From Candidatus Aminicenantota bacterium (GTDB lineage: Bacteria > Acidobacteriota > Aminicenantia > UBA2199), in contig WVZO01000065.1 of assembly GCA_011772425.1 (NCBI GenBank), positions 3,618 to 37,033 of the forward strand: a stretch of 33,416 nucleotides of DNA, written 5' to 3'. Each line of letters begins with the position of its first letter. Within the stretch, counting starts at the first letter, position 1. A program made the translations under genes and the position numbers. Shown here piece after piece: positions 31,175 to 33,416 of this stretch. The notes under the pieces were generated by a model, which worked only from the letters and a program-made list of their open reading frames with translations, was not told where the DNA came from and searched no databases.

Positions 31175-32068
31175 CCTGTAAAGAAGGCTGCAAAAACCTC
31201 AATAGCCTTCTTACTGTCAAAAAAACCCCTCAGTGTTAAAAAGAGTCATGTTCGAAGGTTTAAAGCCAAAGCTTTGGGTAAGACATGGACTTCAAAGAAT
31301 ATTCCACAGTTAGTATCCTATCTTGGGCATTCTGAGTGGCGTAACCGAAAGGCTGCAGTGGAAGTTTTAGGCAAGATAGGGTCTTCAAAATACACCGAAC
31401 TTTTAGAAAATTTGCTCAGTGATAATATTAGCTATGTCCGACGTTATGCAGCCGAGGCATTAGGTAATATTGGAACCTTAGAAAATACTGATTTACTAAA
31501 AAAGCCGCTTAGTGATGATGTTTATTTTGTCCGACATGCTTCAGTCACAGCTTTAGGTAAAATAGGGACCTCAAAGGACATCAAACTGTTAAAAAAACTG
31601 CTCAGCGATGATGTTAGTTCTGTCCGACGTGCTGCTGTTGAAGCTCTAGGTAAGATCGGGACCTCAAAAAATATTTCAATGATAATACCTCTGCTCAAGG
31701 AAAAAGAGGGTTTTGTCCGACGTGCCGCAGCCGAAGCTTTAGGAAATATCGGAACTTCAGAAAACATTCAATCGTTAAAACCACTAATCAATGATCCTGT
31801 CTGGCGCGTTCGATGTGCCGCAACCGAAACTTTAGGTAAGATCGGAACCTCAAAGGATATTTCAATGTTAAAACCTCTGCTAATGGAAAAAGAGATTTTT
31901 GTCCGCCGTGCTGCTATTGAAGCATTAGGTAAGATCGGAACCTCAAAAAACATTCAAATGTTAGAACAATTCCTCAGTAAAAAGGACAAAAATGTTCGAC
32001 GTGCCGCAGCATTAGCGATTGAAAGTATTTATAAAAGGATGGAACCAAAATTAAAAATTATAACTTAG
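31175..32068 (+). pseudogene. HEAT-repeat tail of the TIR-NACHT protein, downstream of the stop codon
   Basis: About 297 in-frame codons without a stop follow the amber codon. The first 35 or so are degraded (PVKKAAKTSIAFLLSKKPLS...). From about 31250 there are eight regular HEAT units of about 31 residues with consensus VRRAAxEALGKIGTSKxIxxLxxLLSD. The only internal starts (for example TTG 31274) lack a ribosome binding site. The segment is therefore best read as a separated part of the gene at 29075, by point mutation (perhaps TGG to TAG) plus a small deletion in the first unit, or as a readthrough product. At DNA level the units are about 93 bp and highly alike. Confidence 0.75.
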
Positions 32069-32517
32069 TTCACTTCGCTCACAATTGGCTGCCTGCCTGT
32101 GCGTCTCCGCACGCAGACAGGTAGTGTTGGAATATCGGGTTTTAAGATGACGGAGGGCGAAGTTTCCCCTCCTTTTAACCAAACTCACTCCGGGAGGAAC
32201 TCCAAATTTCACTGTCGCACCTCAATAAATCACAGTGACTTTTTGAAATTTTACTGTCAAATATTGATTTTCTCCCGGAGGGAAACGTTCAGCTAGATAT
32301 GAGGGCTTCTACAATTCTGTTATTAATCCCGGGGAACCACGGGTCGAAAACCACGGGACGAAGAAATATTAACCACAAAAAGATGCGGCTTTACGCCATT
32401 GTGGAGGTGCATACGTTTCATTTAATCATCTCTCACCCGGGATATTTTCCATATGTCACCTTTTTTCGCTTAGGATTTCCACTTGAATAATTTTTGATTT
32501 TGTATTATCTTTATTCA
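32069..32517. other. Intergenic region with several inverted repeats, no gene
   Basis: An imperfect hairpin GCCTGCCTGTGCG-TCTC-CGCACGCAGACAGG (32091-32121) follows the HEAT fragment. Then a CTCCGGGAG / CTCCCGGAG inverted repeat (32188-32196 and 32272-32280) encloses CACTGT...ACAGTG and two near-identical AAATTTYACTGTC copies. A CCACGGG run (about 32336-32368) follows. Short frames here (32099-32296, 32299-32490) have no coding character. Confidence 0.55.
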
Positions 32518-33351
32518 ATGAGAATTCCATTCATTCTTTTGTTGTTTTTTTCTTTTTTTCTTCCTGCGTATGCGTACTGCGGGGAAAATAAACTCCCTGC
32601 GGAAAACAAAGAAAAGGAGGTAAAAAAGACAAGAGAGCCGTTTCTTAAAGAATGGCTAAAGGAAGAGTTGGAGATTTGGACATCACCGGCCAGGATAAAA
32701 AAGAAAAATATTTTATTTTTAGGTGGGCTCGCCTTAACGACCTCCATTTTAATAAAGAATGACGAACGTCTTTACAGGGATGTACAGGATTTCACCGGCA
32801 ATCATCAGTTGGTAAAAGACAGCAGTCCGGTCATCACTCAATTGGGTTCGGTTCCTTTAAATATCGGCGTGATGGGTTCATTTTACCTAGTGGGTGCTTT
32901 ATTGAAGGATGACCGCGCCAAAGATACGGCGCGCCTGGGTTTAAAAAGTTTACTTCATGCAATCGTGGTATCGCAGGTCCTGAAACGGTTATTTCGAAGA
33001 CAGCGGCCTTATGTTGAAAATGGTGTTGACCGCTGGTTTAACCGTGGAAGCGGGTATGATAATCGTGCATTCCCCTCCGGGCACACCACCCTCGCCTGGA
33101 GTACGGCAACCGTGATTGCCGGGATGTACAAAGATAAACCGGCAGTACCTATCATCTGCTATTCCCTTGCCACCCTGGCCGGTTTATCCCGTATGACTGA
33201 AAATAAGCATTGGGCATCCGATGTACTGGTAGGGACCGTATTGGGATATTCCATCGGCCGTTTTGTATTAAGAAAACAAAACAACCGTTTAATGGTAACC
33301 CCGGTGATTAATTCCCGGAAAGTCGGGCTGAATCTTTTGTATGTTTTCTAA
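32518..33351 (+). CDS. PAP2-family (type 2 phosphatidic acid) phosphatase, secreted/membrane-linked
   Basis: A 277-residue protein with an N-terminal signal peptide (MRIPFILLLFFSFFLPAYAY). The three PAP2 motifs are complete: KRLFRRQRP (156-164), PSGH (186-189) and SR-x5-HW-x2-D (224-235). The family dephosphorylates lipid phosphates such as undecaprenyl pyrophosphate or phosphatidate at the outer face of the inner membrane; the substrate here is unknown. The ATG at 32518 is chosen because it starts the signal peptide; an upstream TTG adds hydrophilic residues. No Shine-Dalgarno sequence is seen, but TATTAT lies 10 nt before the ATG (32502-32507), similar to the leaderless-type start at 3597. 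Confidence 0.92.
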   Translation: MRIPFILLLFFSFFLPAYAYCGENKLPAENKEKEVKKTREPFLKEWLKEELEIWTSPARIKKKNILFLGGLALTTSILIKNDERLYRDVQDFTGNHQLVKDSSPVITQLGSVPLNIGVMGSFYLVGALLKDDRAKDTARLGLKSLLHAIVVSQVLKRLFRRQRPYVENGVDRWFNRGSGYDNRAFPSGHTTLAWSTATVIAGMYKDKPAVPIICYSLATLAGLSRMTENKHWASDVLVGTVLGYSIGRFVLRKQNNRLMVTPVINSRKVGLNLLYVF

Positions 33352-33416
33352 CCGGGAAAGAAAACTGCTTAAGAAGAGAAGAAATTAAGCTAAAGGCTTC
33401 ACCCCCCCCCCCCGCA

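Noticed and set aside
32099-32490. Two short plus-strand frames between the HEAT fragment and the PAP2 gene
   Set aside because: They translate inverted repeats, lack ribosome binding sites and have no coding character.

Overview
The window looks like chromosomal DNA of an uncultured, mesophilic, Gram-negative-type bacterium of moderate GC. The mix of tricorn-like and S41 peptidases, a secreted prolyl aminopeptidase, a bacterial deoxyhypusine-synthase-like protein and many small conserved orphans would fit Candidatus Aminicenantes or a relative of Acidobacteriota. That placement is an inference from gene content and recalled family distributions; no rRNA or tRNA gene is visible to settle it.

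Layout. 1-4300: the 3' tip of a probable Rpn-family nuclease, an intergenic composite repeat, polA and two small conserved genes, all three on the minus strand. 4300-9150: a divergent chloride-channel locus. CLC1 and a HTH-EIIA regulator run left and a second CLC with CBS and TrkA-C-like domains runs right. 9150-10220: a second copy of the composite repeat, then a nucleotidyltransferase with a small partner (toxin-antitoxin-like). 10220-13330: an AT-richer accessory segment with an 11-unit, 21-bp tandem repeat, an unexplained stretch of about 490 bp, and a two-gene locus: a putative PD-(D/E)XK-like nuclease and a membrane-anchored TIR protein with an outside LamG-like domain. 13370-18370: minus-strand housekeeping genes (DUF433-mnmA, AMMECR1, a small orphan, pgsA with a coupled deoxyhypusine-synthase-like gene, comF). 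18400-26250: secreted or periplasmic peptide-degrading enzymes (a tricorn-like protease, a prolyl aminopeptidase, an S41/PDZ peptidase) plus a HpcH/HpaI aldolase. 26300-33416: a shortened nucleotidyltransferase with its partner, a Tyr-rich secreted repeat protein, two small conserved genes between 28-bp direct repeats, a TIR-NACHT-HEAT protein split by one in-frame amber codon, and a PAP2 phosphatase.

How the genes fit together. Three peptidases within 8 kb suggest a protein- or peptide-scavenging lifestyle. The two TIR proteins, the nuclease-like gene, two nucleotidyltransferase pairs and the Rpn fragment give the window a defence/accessory character, interleaved with single-copy core genes. 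Many intergenic gaps hold short dispersed repeats. One family lies at convergent gene ends, and another ('TTAGCCACGAAGG...') overlaps or abuts the stop codons of core genes.

The best candidate for an undescribed system is the nuclease-like plus TIR-TM-LamG pair at 11200-13321. The TIR-NACHT-HEAT gene with its near-identical 93-bp repeat units is second.
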